The notes under the pieces were generated by a model, which saw nothing but the letters and a program-made list of their open reading frames with translations, was not told the origin of the DNA and made no database searches. A program made the translations under genes and the position numbers. From Marinomonas sp. KMM3893 (GTDB lineage: Bacteria; Pseudomonadota; Gammaproteobacteria; Pseudomonadales; Marinomonadaceae), in NCBI RefSeq assembly GCF_004352855.1, contig NZ_SJSC01000002.1, positions 496,001 through 560,000 on the forward strand: 64,000 nt of DNA. The letters run 5' to 3'. Each line of letters begins with the position of its first letter. The stretch's first letter is position 1. Shown here piece by piece: positions 28,778-37,319 of this stretch.

Positions 28778-29560
28778 ATGCAAGATCCAATGACTGACAA
28801 TCCTATGTTAGAAAACCAAGAGCTAGAAAGCCAAGAGCAAGAAAACCAAACTCCAGAAGCGCAAGCACAAGAGAATCCAGAGCCTATCAAAAAGCGCACG
28901 ATTCGTAGCTTTGTGGTGCGTGGCGGTCGTATGACCGAAGGCCAACAGAAGAACTACGACGCTAACTGGGCGTTTTATGGTCTTGAGCTAGCCGATGGAC
29001 GAATTGATTACCAAACTACCTTTGGACGTCAGTCAGACGTTGTCATTGAAGTGGGCTTTGGTATGGGTGCATCTTTGGTTGAAATGGCCAAAAAAGCGCC
29101 AGAAAAAGACTTTATTGGTATCGAAGTTCACCCGCCTGGGGTTGCAAAACTGATGATGCTGGCACAAGAAGAAGGGCTTAAAAACCTGCGAGTATATTGT
29201 GACGACGCCATTGAAGTCATGGCTTCTTGTTTGCCTGAGCAAGCCGCGAGTGCCTTTCAGTTGTTCTTCCCTGATCCTTGGCACAAGAAAAAGCACAACA
29301 AACGTCGCATTGTGCAGCCTTTGTTTGCTCAGCAAGTAGCCAATGTACTTAAAGAAGATGGCTACTTTCATATGGCGACCGACTGGGAACCTTATGCAGA
29401 GCACATGCTAGAAGTAATGGAAGCCCAGGAAAATTACAGCAATGCCGCAGGCAAAGGGAACTATCACCCTCGCCCAGAATGGCGTCCGCTAACCAAATTC
29501 GAACAACGCGGTGAGCGTCTTGGTCACGGTGTCTGGGATTTGATTTATAAAAAGCAATAA
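28778..29560 (+). CDS. trmB: tRNA (guanine-N7-)-methyltransferase TrmB
   Basis: TrmB makes 7-methylguanosine at position 46 of tRNA. The 260-residue protein has the SAM motif [16 protein letters not shown], the family motif [15 protein letters not shown] and the C-terminal [17 protein letters not shown]. The first 40 residues are an unusual low-complexity Gln/Glu/Asn stretch of short repeats ([11 protein letters not shown]). The start is uncertain: GTG at 28760, ATG at 28778 and ATG at 28790 all lack a clear SD. The extension does not affect the identification. Confidence 0.94.
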   Translation: MQDPMTDNPMLENQELESQEQENQTPEAQAQENPEPIKKRTIRSFVVRGGRMTEGQQKNYDANWAFYGLELADGRIDYQTTFGRQSDVVIEVGFGMGASLVEMAKKAPEKDFIGIEVHPPGVAKLMMLAQEEGLKNLRVYCDDAIEVMASCLPEQAASAFQLFFPDPWHKKKHNKRRIVQPLFAQQVANVLKEDGYFHMATDWEPYAEHMLEVMEAQENYSNAAGKGNYHPRPEWRPLTKFEQRGERLGHGVWDLIYKKQ

Positions 29561-29589
29561 CAAATTAAAGGCAGCTAAAGGATGAGAGA

Positions 29590-30279
29590 ATGACTGAAAT
29601 GCAAAGCCCTAAACAACGTCAGAATGATGACGAAATAGATTTAGTAGAGCTTATTCTGGAACTATGGAAAGGCAAAATGCTAATACTGGCCTTTGTGATT
29701 GCTTGTTTCTGCCTTGGTTTTGCTTATACAAAAATGGTTCCTGTAACTTATTCTGTAACTTCCCATTACATTGTGGATTTATATCCAGATGAAGCGTTCA
29801 AGCTTTGTGACAAAGGGGCTTTGAGAGATAAGGACTGCTTAGAAGAAAAAACCTTGGCTATGTTTAGTAGTTTCTTACCTCAGTGGTCTGTGGACTCTAA
29901 GGCGAAAGAGGTTGGCTTAAGCGTTAAGCATAGCCATCGAGCAGTGGCAGATTATTCGCTAGATTTAGGGGTAGCAAATAATCATTTAACTCAGTCGATT
30001 TTAGAAGAGGCTAAAGAGAGCCTTGCGATAATCAATGGGCTAGATGTTGATCTACGTAGTACTGAGACTGTTGCTAAAAAGCTTTTGTCCGCCAAGCGCA
30101 TGATTTATTTAATAGAAGTAAAAAAGAAGCAAGTGTTAACGCTAGCAACACCTGTAGTACAGAAAAAGTCGCCTAAAGTGGCTTTGATTCTTGTTATCAG
30201 TGTGTTGCTCGGTGGCATGTTGGGTGTGTTTGCAGTACTGATGAAAAAATTTGTTGCTGAGCTAAAAAGCAGAAGCTAA
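29590..30279 (+). CDS. Orphan Wzz-like chain-length determinant protein
   Basis: A 229-residue protein with the polysaccharide co-polymerase layout: an N-terminal cytoplasmic segment DDEIDLVELILELWKGK, membrane helix 1 (about 31-50), a periplasmic domain with predicted helix, and membrane helix 2 near the C terminus (about 200-222) with a short basic tail. The periplasmic domain is shorter than in typical Wzz (325 or so) and carries two Cys (FKLCDKGALRDKDCLEE). No polysaccharide genes are adjacent. SD AAAGGA is present. The N terminus resembles that of the Wzz at 57645. Role beyond chain-length control is unproven. Confidence 0.8.
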   Translation: MTEMQSPKQRQNDDEIDLVELILELWKGKMLILAFVIACFCLGFAYTKMVPVTYSVTSHYIVDLYPDEAFKLCDKGALRDKDCLEEKTLAMFSSFLPQWSVDSKAKEVGLSVKHSHRAVADYSLDLGVANNHLTQSILEEAKESLAIINGLDVDLRSTETVAKKLLSAKRMIYLIEVKKKQVLTLATPVVQKKSPKVALILVISVLLGGMLGVFAVLMKKFVAELKSRS

Positions 30280-30303
30280 TAGTACTGGTACATATTGAAG
30301 ACA

Positions 30304-30333
30304 ATAAAAAAGCGGCCTAGGCCGCTTTTTTAT
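30304..30333. terminator. Symmetric bidirectional terminator
   Basis: A near-perfect palindrome, AAAAAGCGGCC with its complement around a TA centre, gives equal T runs on both strands. It lies between the converging orphan wzz and H-NS-like genes. Confidence 0.92.
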
Positions 30334-30352
30334 GCAATATGAGAAAGTGAGA

Positions 30353-30751
30353 TTATTTGATCTCAACACTCTCACGGCTGTTACCCGCATCAAAGTATTC
30401 TTGGAATACTTTTGGTGTGCGGCCACGGCCAGTCCACTCGTGAACGTCACCATTGACTTCTAAACGGTATTTAGGCTCAACAGTTTTGCCTTTGTTGGCA
30501 CTGTTTTTTGGCGTGCTTAGTAGGGCAACTTCTTCCATTGTTAAGCCGCTTTTTGCGATTAGAAGTGCGATCTCTTCTGCACGAGCCGCTTTTTCAGCTT
30601 CTTCGGCTAGTCGAGCGCTTTCTTCTTCTTTTACTTTGTCTAGTGCGTTAGTAAAACCAGCAATTAGGTTTTCTAGTTGAGCAACGGTTAGCTCTTTTGC
30701 TGCTGCGCGTGCTTTTGCTTTATTGCTTGCTAGTTCAAGTAATAAACTCAT
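30353..30751 (-). CDS. H-NS family nucleoid-associated protein
   Basis: H-NS proteins bind and silence A+T-rich DNA. The 132-residue protein has the two-part family structure: an N-terminal helical coiled-coil oligomerisation region (about 1-75, rich in Ala/Glu/Lys) and a C-terminal DNA-binding domain with YRLEVNGDVHEWTGRGRTPK, whose TGRGRTP matches the AT-hook-like core loop. SD AGAGGA is present. It is monocistronic with a long A+T-rich upstream region. It would be a candidate silencer of the A+T-rich accessory DNA in this window, but this is inference. Confidence 0.93.
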   Translation of the reverse strand: MSLLLELASNKAKARAAAKELTVAQLENLIAGFTNALDKVKEEESARLAEEAEKAARAEEIALLIAKSGLTMEEVALLSTPKNSANKGKTVEPKYRLEVNGDVHEWTGRGRTPKVFQEYFDAGNSRESVEIK

Positions 30752-31184
30752 AAGTATCCTCTAATGTATCTGTTAAAAACGGGTTGTTGTGTGTACTACA
30801 CCGAAAAAGAGATTCATCCTTACACTCAATAAGTGTCGAAACGGTACTACTTGTTTGAACGACCAGAGGCGGTAGGAGTGAGTTATCTGTATCTGCTTTT
30901 CTGTCGCAAGCGGATAGTGGAAAATCACCTCGTTCTTTCTCTAGTATTAAAAAGCGGTTTAGCTTTCTTCTTTTTTCGCATATTAGGATGAAAGTAAATG
31001 TTGTATTGTTATCTTAATCATAAGAAAGATAATCGATCATCCGTGTGTGAGATATTATCAATACAGTTTGGACAATATTCATACTAATTCAAGTTTTACC
31101 CGTGAATTCTAATGAAAAAAAACAAAACATGCGAACATAATAATCTGTTATGACTTCTGTAAAGTGTAAAAAATAGGGCAAATA
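30752..31184. other. A+T-rich divergent intergenic region (hns-like / tex)
   Basis: These 433 bases hold no convincing gene. The half nearer tex is markedly A+T-rich, as expected for an H-NS-regulated or autoregulated control region. A GGCGGTAG string at about 30868 resembles the RfaH ops core but lacks the downstream part and polysaccharide genes. Confidence 0.5.
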
Positions 31185-33359
31185 ATGAGATGTCTTGCGA
31201 ATAGTTTAAGTAGAGAGTTTTCTATAGCGGAAAAATACGCCAAGAATATATTAGCTTTGTTTGAAGATGGCGCGACTGTGCCCTTTATCGCTCGCTACCG
31301 AAAAGAAAGTAGTGGCGGAATGCTGGATGTGGATTTAAGGCGTTTTCATGAGCGCTGGCAATATCTAGTTGAGCTAGAAAAACGTCGAGATTCAATTCTA
31401 GCCACACTCGAAAAGCACCCTAGTTGCCCAGAAAGTGTCATGCTTAAGATAAAACGAGCCACGACAAAATCAGAGCTAGAAGATCTCTTCGCCCCATTCA
31501 AGAGTACGCGTAAGAGCAAAGCGACTGAAGCGGCGGAGTTAGGGTTAACGCCTTTAGCAGAAGCCCTGTGGGCTGGTGTGCTGTCAGAACGGTCGAAAGA
31601 CATCTCAGAGTGGTTGGCGTCGTCTAATGTGTCGTTAGGGGCCAAAGAGGCTTTAGAGGGGGCGCGAGAAATCATTATAGAAACCCTGTCTCTCGATGCA
31701 GATCTTTTGAAACAAGGTCGAGAACTCTTGTTATCGAAAGGGCAAATGCAGAGTAAATTAGTGCGTGGTAAGAAAGAGATCGGTGAAAAATATCGAGACT
31801 ATTTTGAATATAGCGAAGCCGTTAGAAAGATGCCCTCACATCGAGTATTGGCATTATTTCGAGGGAAGAAAGAAAGCATTTTAAAGCTCAGCATACTGCT
31901 TTTGAATGAAGAAAGTGAGCTGTCCAGATTGAACCTTTCTCATTTGCTAGGCCTTTTTGACGCTCAAAAAAATGAGAAAAATGTCGCTTTTTGTAAGTTA
32001 AATGTAAAGCAGAAAGAGTATTTACTACTCGCTTGGGATAAAAAGATCCATTCTAAATTAGAAAGCGATATTTTTTCTATTTTAAAAGAGCAAGCGGAAG
32101 AGGGGGCGATTAATGTCTTCGCGAATAATTTAAACGATTTATTAATGTCTGCTCCGGCGGGAGCCCATCGGGTGATTGGTGTTGACCCTGGGTTTCGTAA
32201 TGGGGTGAAACTGGCGGTTATTAATGAGTTGGGTGACGTGATTGATCATGGGGTTATTTACCCATTTACTTCTGAGTCACAAAAAGACAAAGCGATGGCC
32301 AGGTTACTGGATCTCATCAAGCAGCATAAGGTGGCATGGCTTGCGATTGGCAATGGCACGGCTTCACGAGAATCCGAACAATTGATCAATCAATTGATTC
32401 AGCAGGAAAACTTATCTTGCCGTACCGTGGTCATCAGTGAGGCTGGGGCGTCTGTGTATTCGGCGTCGGACGTGGCGATAAACGAATTTCCTGATTTAGA
32501 CGTCACTATTCGCGGCGCCATTTCTATTGCTCGTCGTTTTCAAGATCCATTGGCAGAGTTGGTGAAAATCGACCCTCAAGCGATAGGGGTAGGTCAGTAT
32601 CAGCATGATGTGAAGCCTGCGCAATTAGCGAGTTCGCTCACGAATGTGGTAGAGGACTGTGTGAATAAAGTGGGCGTGGATGTGAACTTGGCGTCGGCTT
32701 CCTTGTTGTCTTATGTGGCAGGGTTAACGAAACGCATGGCGCAAAATATCGTGGAGTATCGTCGTCAGAAAGGGCGAATAGAGAGTCGAGAAGAGCTGTT
32801 AAAAGTAAAAGGCATTGGTGCGAAGGCGTTTGAGCAGTGCGCGGGCTTTTTAAGAGTGTTGAATGGGCGTGAGGTATTAGACAGTTCTGGTGTGCACCCT
32901 GAATCGTATTCTTTGGTACGCTCGATGGCTCAAGCGATGAGTACTCAGGTAGATAAGTTGTTAGACAATGGGGCTGCTATTAATCAGTTGCAGCTTAAGT
33001 TTGCCGATTTTTCGGGGGTCGACCGTTATACCTTTGATGACACCCTGAAAGAGTTGGCTAAGCCTGGCCGAGACCCTAGACCTGAGTTTCGTTATGCCGA
33101 GTTTGATCAAAGCGTACAATCTATGGCGGACCTAACAGAAGGTATGTCATTAGAGGGGGTGGTAACCAATGTGGCGGCGTTTGGTGCCTTTGTCGATATC
33201 GGTGTGCATCAGGATGGTTTGATCCACATTTCTCAATTGGCAGATCGTTTCGTCAAAGACCCAAGGGATCTTGTTCGAGTGGGCCAAGTGATCAAGGTCA
33301 CTGTGTTAGAAGTGGATGAAAAGCGGAAGAGAATCAGCTTGAAAGCCACAGGGCTTTAA
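31185..33359 (+). CDS. tex: Tex-family transcription accessory protein (short form)
   Basis: Tex is a conserved nucleic-acid-binding protein related to eukaryotic Spt6. The 724-residue product has the N-terminal Tex region (LFEDGATVPFIARYRKES), a YqgF/RNase H-like domain (GVDPGFRNGVKLAV, GNGTASRESEQL), tandem helix-hairpin-helix (LLKVKGIGAKAFEQC) and a C-terminal S1 domain (VTNVAAFGAFVDIGVH). It stops right after the S1 domain and lacks the roughly 50-residue basic tail of many Tex proteins. The middle (about 215-280) is also shorter and more A+T-rich than usual. It is a single transcription unit divergent from the H-NS-like gene. Confidence 0.93.
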   Translation: MRCLANSLSREFSIAEKYAKNILALFEDGATVPFIARYRKESSGGMLDVDLRRFHERWQYLVELEKRRDSILATLEKHPSCPESVMLKIKRATTKSELEDLFAPFKSTRKSKATEAAELGLTPLAEALWAGVLSERSKDISEWLASSNVSLGAKEALEGAREIIIETLSLDADLLKQGRELLLSKGQMQSKLVRGKKEIGEKYRDYFEYSEAVRKMPSHRVLALFRGKKESILKLSILLLNEESELSRLNLSHLLGLFDAQKNEKNVAFCKLNVKQKEYLLLAWDKKIHSKLESDIFSILKEQAEEGAINVFANNLNDLLMSAPAGAHRVIGVDPGFRNGVKLAVINELGDVIDHGVIYPFTSESQKDKAMARLLDLIKQHKVAWLAIGNGTASRESEQLINQLIQQENLSCRTVVISEAGASVYSASDVAINEFPDLDVTIRGAISIARRFQDPLAELVKIDPQAIGVGQYQHDVKPAQLASSLTNVVEDCVNKVGVDVNLASASLLSYVAGLTKRMAQNIVEYRRQKGRIESREELLKVKGIGAKAFEQCAGFLRVLNGREVLDSSGVHPESYSLVRSMAQAMSTQVDKLLDNGAAINQLQLKFADFSGVDRYTFDDTLKELAKPGRDPRPEFRYAEFDQSVQSMADLTEGMSLEGVVTNVAAFGAFVDIGVHQDGLIHISQLADRFVKDPRDLVRVGQVIKVTVLEVDEKRKRISLKATGL

Positions 33360-33437
33360 ATAGCTAGTGCAGCGACAGAGAGTAATTGGCAGATACCTTA
33401 AAACAGATACCTAAAAACAGATAGCCAAAAGCAGAAA

Positions 33438-33483
33438 ACAAAAAACCGATTGGGCGTTTGAGGCGCCACAATCGGTTTTTTGT
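33438..33483. terminator. Bidirectional terminator between tex and azoR
   Basis: AAAAACCGATTG pairs with CAATCGGTTTTT around a G+C-rich loop that itself can pair (GGCG / CGCC), with T runs on both strands. It lies between converging tex and azoR. Confidence 0.9.
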
Positions 33484-33522
33484 GCTTATAGGGTTTATAA
33501 GGGAAAACCCTATGAGCCCGTT

Positions 33523-34116
33523 TTATAGTGCCGCAGCAATCTCTGCTTTTGCTTTATTAAAGGCTTCAACACCAGGCTCACCCATAGATTGGCCGCCAGC
33601 AACAAAACTGTCTTTCACCGTTAAACCAAGGAAGGACAAGAAGGTTTTTAAGTAAGGCAGTTGGTGATCCATTGGAGAATCCGTTAGGAAGCTGCCGCTG
33701 GCAGAGAATAAATACGCGTCTTTGCTAAGCAGACCAACAGGACCTGTCTCAGTATATTTAAAGGTACGACCAGCACGTGAAATATAATCAAAGTAAGACT
33801 TTAAGGTAGAAGGAATGCTGAAATTATAGATAGGGGCTGAGATGGCAAGAACATCAGCGGCTTCTAGCTCTTCGATGAGTTCGTCACCAAGCGCAACAAT
33901 AGCTTGTTGTGCTTGGCTGCGATCTTCGGCAGGGGTAAACAGTGCGCCCAATGTCTCGCTCGTAAAGTGCGGTAGAGGGTTTGCATTAACATCACGAACC
34001 ACCACAGTGCCGTTTGGGTTTTTCGCTAACCATTGCTCAACGAATTCATCGGCCAGTTGGCGAGATTTAGAGTTTTCGCCAGAGGCACTAGAATCAATGC
34101 GTAATAAAGTCGTCAT
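33523..34116 (-). CDS. azoR: FMN-dependent NADH-azoreductase
   Basis: AzoR is a flavodoxin-like quinone/azo-dye reductase that uses NADH and FMN and probably protects against quinone or electrophile stress. The 197-residue protein has the phosphate-binding start LLRIDSSASGENSKSR, the FMN loop APIYNFSIPSTLKSYFD and the GGQS segment late in the fold. SD GGAG precedes the ATG. It is transcribed divergently from a LysR-type gene 164 bases away, the usual arrangement for regulator and target. Confidence 0.94.
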   Translation of the reverse strand: MTTLLRIDSSASGENSKSRQLADEFVEQWLAKNPNGTVVVRDVNANPLPHFTSETLGALFTPAEDRSQAQQAIVALGDELIEELEAADVLAISAPIYNFSIPSTLKSYFDYISRAGRTFKYTETGPVGLLSKDAYLFSASGSFLTDSPMDHQLPYLKTFLSFLGLTVKDSFVAGGQSMGEPGVEAFNKAKAEIAAAL

Positions 34117-34280
34117 TTATCATTCTCCAAAATTATTTTTAAGCTGAATTGATCAGCGGTGTGACGGAATGAAGTGATAATAGAGCCAGTTTATTCGATA
34201 AAAAAGCGCATTATTTAGCAGATATATATCTAAAAATACGATAAATTCAATGAATCAAAACTTCAGAATGGACATCGCTA

Positions 34281-35198
34281 GTGAAAGCACCCCGAGTAAC
34301 ATTAGAGCAATGGCGCGTGTTACAAGCCGTTGTTGATAAAGGTGGCTTTGCCCAAGCCGCCGAAGCCTTGCATAAAAGCCAATCCTCTGTGAGCTACACG
34401 GTGGCTAAGTTGCAGGAGCAACTAGGCTATCCGCTGTTGATTATTGAAGGGCGCAAAGCGAAATTAACCGAACGTGGTGAGGTTTTGCTGCGACGTTCTC
34501 GCCATTTAATTAAAGAAGCGGTGGATCTTGAAGAGCTTGCCAGCACCTTAGGGCAAGGTTGGGAGCCTGAACTTGAAGTTGTGGTCGATCAAGCCTTTCC
34601 GACACCGGCGTTATTGCGTGCATTAAAAGGCTTTGAGCCCCAAAGCCAAGGCACTCAAGTGCAACTAAAAGAAGTGGTTCTGAGTGGTGGCGTAGAAGCA
34701 TTGAAGCAAGGACGGCCAGACCTAGTGCTCAGCGGCATAGTGCCAAAAGGCTATTTAGCCGACCCTATTGTTGAAGTGGAAATGATCGCTGTTGCCGCGG
34801 CAGACCATCCATTGCAGCAAGAAACGTTACCGATTAATAATGAACGCTTGAGCCGAGAGCTCCAATTGGTGATCCGTGACTCTGCGGTAGAAACATCCAT
34901 GGATTCTGGTTGGCTGGGAGCGGATCGCCGCTGGACTGTATCCAGTGTTCAATCCTCGCTAGAAATTGTTACCAGCGGCATAGGCTTCGCTTGGCTGCCA
35001 AAAGCCGACTTACACGAGGCATTAGAAAGCGGAAAATTAAAAGCGCTAAACCTTGTCTCTGGCGGCGAGCGAACCTTCTACATGTACGCCATTTTCGGCA
35101 AAGGCGAACGCACCGGCCCCGCCGCCAGACTACTGGTTGAGCTACTGCAAAAAGAATGCAACCGCTGCCCAAGTAAAAGAGACTTAGAATTAACGTGA
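34281..35198 (+). CDS. LysR-type transcriptional regulator, likely controlling azoR
   Basis: A 305-residue LysR-family protein: an N-terminal winged helix-turn-helix (about 5-65, GGFAQAAEALHKSQSSVSYTVAKL), a linker helix, and a periplasmic-binding-protein-like effector domain (about 95-290). The start is GTG; the ATG just upstream runs into a stop. It is divergent from azoR, so the shared 164-base region should hold its operator (T-N11-A type boxes were not resolved by eye). The effector is unknown. Repeat DNA begins directly at its stop codon. Confidence 0.9.
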   Translation: MKAPRVTLEQWRVLQAVVDKGGFAQAAEALHKSQSSVSYTVAKLQEQLGYPLLIIEGRKAKLTERGEVLLRRSRHLIKEAVDLEELASTLGQGWEPELEVVVDQAFPTPALLRALKGFEPQSQGTQVQLKEVVLSGGVEALKQGRPDLVLSGIVPKGYLADPIVEVEMIAVAAADHPLQQETLPINNERLSRELQLVIRDSAVETSMDSGWLGADRRWTVSSVQSSLEIVTSGIGFAWLPKADLHEALESGKLKALNLVSGGERTFYMYAIFGKGERTGPAARLLVELLQKECNRCPSKRDLELT

Positions 35199-35620
35199 CT
35201 CAACCAACTAGCACTTGCACTTGAACTGTCATTTGTAGATCTGCTTACCTTGAAAAAGAGCGGCTGATGACCGCAGAGCCAATAAAGCCAAACAGACGAG
35301 ACACCTGTGATTAACATGACTCAACCAACTTGCACTTGAACTGTCACTTGTAGGTCTGCTTACCTTGAAAAAAGAGCGGCTGATGACCACTGCACCAATA
35401 AAGTCAAACAGACGAGACACCTGCGATTAGCGTGACTCTTTTTTTAACTAACAAAACATCACCGGCCATTTCGACTTTAACCCTCGGTTGAAACACCGAA
35501 TCTCCAGTTATTAGCCTAAAGACTAACCTACAAGACCTGAGACAAAGTGCCTGACACCTGCGATTAACATGACTATTTTTAACTAACACAACATCACCGG
35601 CCATTTCGACTTTAAACTTT
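35199..35620. repeat. Left repeat block flanking the RAYT gene
   Basis: It holds two copies of a roughly 120-base unit B (35199-35319 and 35320-35436), each with GTAG(G/A)TCTGC, CCTTGAAAAA(A)GAGCGGC and CAGACGAGACACCTG. Then comes one copy of a roughly 135-base unit A (35437-35572) with TTTCGACTTTAACCCTCGG and AGTTATTAGCCTAAAGAC, and a truncated A unit ending just before the RAYT. GTAG beside a small stem is the hallmark of REP elements handled by RAYTs. Confidence 0.85.
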
Positions 35621-35662
35621 GTCTACAATAAATAATCGGCTCTATAAAAGAAGGGATGCTTT

Positions 35663-36112
35663 ATGTCATGGAACGACTTAAGAAAAGGAAGATGCTCTCA
35701 ATCACAGGGTGAATATTTTATAACCTTTAAAACAGAAGGTAATCGCACTTATTTTCAGGATTTCAAACTAGCATGTTTGTTCTGTCAGCAAATAGAAGTG
35801 AATGAAATCAACCATCAATGTACCTGGTTAGCTTGGGTGCTCATGCCTGATCATTTTCATGGGTTAGTTCGTTTAGATTCGCAAACCGATCTCTCAGCAG
35901 TGATAGGATCATTAAAAGGAAGAAGCGCTAAAATTCTTAATCATTCTAGAAACTCCAAAGGTAGAATTTGGCAAACGAGATTTTACGATAGAGCACTTCG
36001 ATCTGAAGATGACAGGAAGAATATAGCCAGATATATAGTGGCTAACCCACTTCGCAAAAAATTGGTTAGCAGCGTTAGAAACTATCCATACTGGGACTCA
36101 GTTTATCTTTAG
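35663..36112 (+). CDS. REP-associated tyrosine transposase (RAYT), IS200-like HUH
   Basis: RAYTs are single-copy Y1 transposases, domesticated relatives of IS200/IS605 TnpA, that nick and mobilise REP hairpins next to a GTAG tetranucleotide. The 149-residue protein has the HUH motif His64-Phe65-His66 in LMPDHFHGLV, the GSLKGRSAKILN helix region, and the catalytic Tyr candidate Tyr124 in IARYIVANPLRKKL. Length fits a complete enzyme. It is flanked on both sides by arrays of related repeats, exactly the setting of RAYT/REP systems. Base composition is lower in G+C than the flanking core genes. A SD-like AAGGGATG lies upstream. Confidence 0.93.
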   Translation: MSWNDLRKGRCSQSQGEYFITFKTEGNRTYFQDFKLACLFCQQIEVNEINHQCTWLAWVLMPDHFHGLVRLDSQTDLSAVIGSLKGRSAKILNHSRNSKGRIWQTRFYDRALRSEDDRKNIARYIVANPLRKKLVSSVRNYPYWDSVYL

Positions 36113-36118
36113 CTTGAT

Positions 36119-37165
36119 AGAACAAAGAGCAGCCAGACGAGACACCAGCGATTAACATGACTCAACCAACTTGCACTCGCACTTGAACTTGAACTGTCAC
36201 TTGTAGGTCTGCTTACCTTGAAAAAGAGCGGCTGATGACCACTGTACCAATAAAGCCAAACAGACGAGACGCCTGTGATTAACATGACTGTTTTTAACTA
36301 ACACAACATCATCGGCTATTTCGACTTTGACCGATGGACTGGGTCTTGTAGGTCAGCCTTTAGGCTGATGACCACTGCACCAATAAAGTCAAACAGACGA
36401 GACACCTGTGATTAACATGACTGTTTTTAACTAACACAACATCACCGGCTATTTCGACTTTGACCGATGGACTGGGTCTTGTAGGTCAGCCTTTAGGCTG
36501 ATGACCACTGCACCAATAAAGTCAAACAGACGAGACACCTGTGATTAACATGACTGTTTTTAACTAACACAACATCACCGGCTATTTCGACTTTAACCCT
36601 CGGTTGAAACACCGAATCTCCAGTTATTAGCCTAAAGACTAACCTACAAGACCTGGGACAAAGTGCCTGACACCTGCGACTAAAGTGATGCAACAATCAC
36701 AAACCATCACCGACTATTTCGACTTTAACCCTCGGTTGAAACACCGAATCTCCAGTTATTAGCCTAAAGACTAACCTACAAGACCTGTGACAAAGTGCCT
36801 GACACCTGCGATTAACATGACTCGACCAACTTGCACTCGCACTTGAACTGTCACTTGTAGGTCTGCTTACCTTGAAAAAAGAGCGGCTGATGACCACTGT
36901 GCTAATAAAGACAAACAGGCGAGACACCTGTGATTAACATGACTGTTTTTAACTAACAAAACATCACCGGCTATTTCGACTTTAACCCTCGGTTGAAACA
37001 CCGAATCTCCAGTTATTAGCCTAAAGACTAACCTACAAGACCTGTGACAAAGTGCCTGACACCTGCGACTAAAGTGATGCAACAATCACAAACCATCACT
37101 ATCATTTCGACTTTAACCCATATTTGAGACATCGAATCTCCAGTTATTAGACGAAAGGCCACCCA
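36119..37165. repeat. Right repeat block flanking the RAYT gene
   Basis: In order: unit B (about 36161-36287), unit C twice as a 133-base direct tandem (36288-36420, 36421-36553), unit A (about 36554-36690), A (about 36700-36815), B (about 36820-36941), A (about 36942-37085) and a diverged partial A (37097-37165). Unit C contains a perfect hairpin TCAGCC-TTTA-GGCTGA preceded by GTAG. Unit A carries the same element in the opposite direction (AGCCTAAAGAC ... CCTAC). Unit order B-C-C-A-A-B-A suggests growth by unequal exchange or RAYT action. Confidence 0.87.
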
Positions 37166-37319
37166 TAATAAGCTGTAGTGTCGATTCCAATCCCAACTTT
37201 TATTTTTAATTGTCATTTTATTTTTGACAATTGTGGTTGAGCTGAAACGGTACTCAAGGTCTAATAGTCAGTATCATTTATATTCCATTTTATAGACGCC
37301 AACACACAAGGACGATCTA

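Noticed and set aside
30866..30882. GGCGGTAG string resembling an RfaH ops element
   Set aside because: Only the first eight bases match, the remainder differs, and the downstream gene (tex) is not an RfaH-type long operon.
35229..37085. Several minus-strand open frames of 60-80 codons that share long identical peptides
   Set aside because: They are translations of the repeated units A and B. The shared peptides follow DNA repeats, there are no SD sequences and each frame is broken at unit borders.
35199..37165. Insertion sequence with terminal inverted repeats
   Set aside because: The transposase is of the HUH single-strand type, and the flanks are multiple REP-like units and not one pair of terminal repeats with a target duplication.
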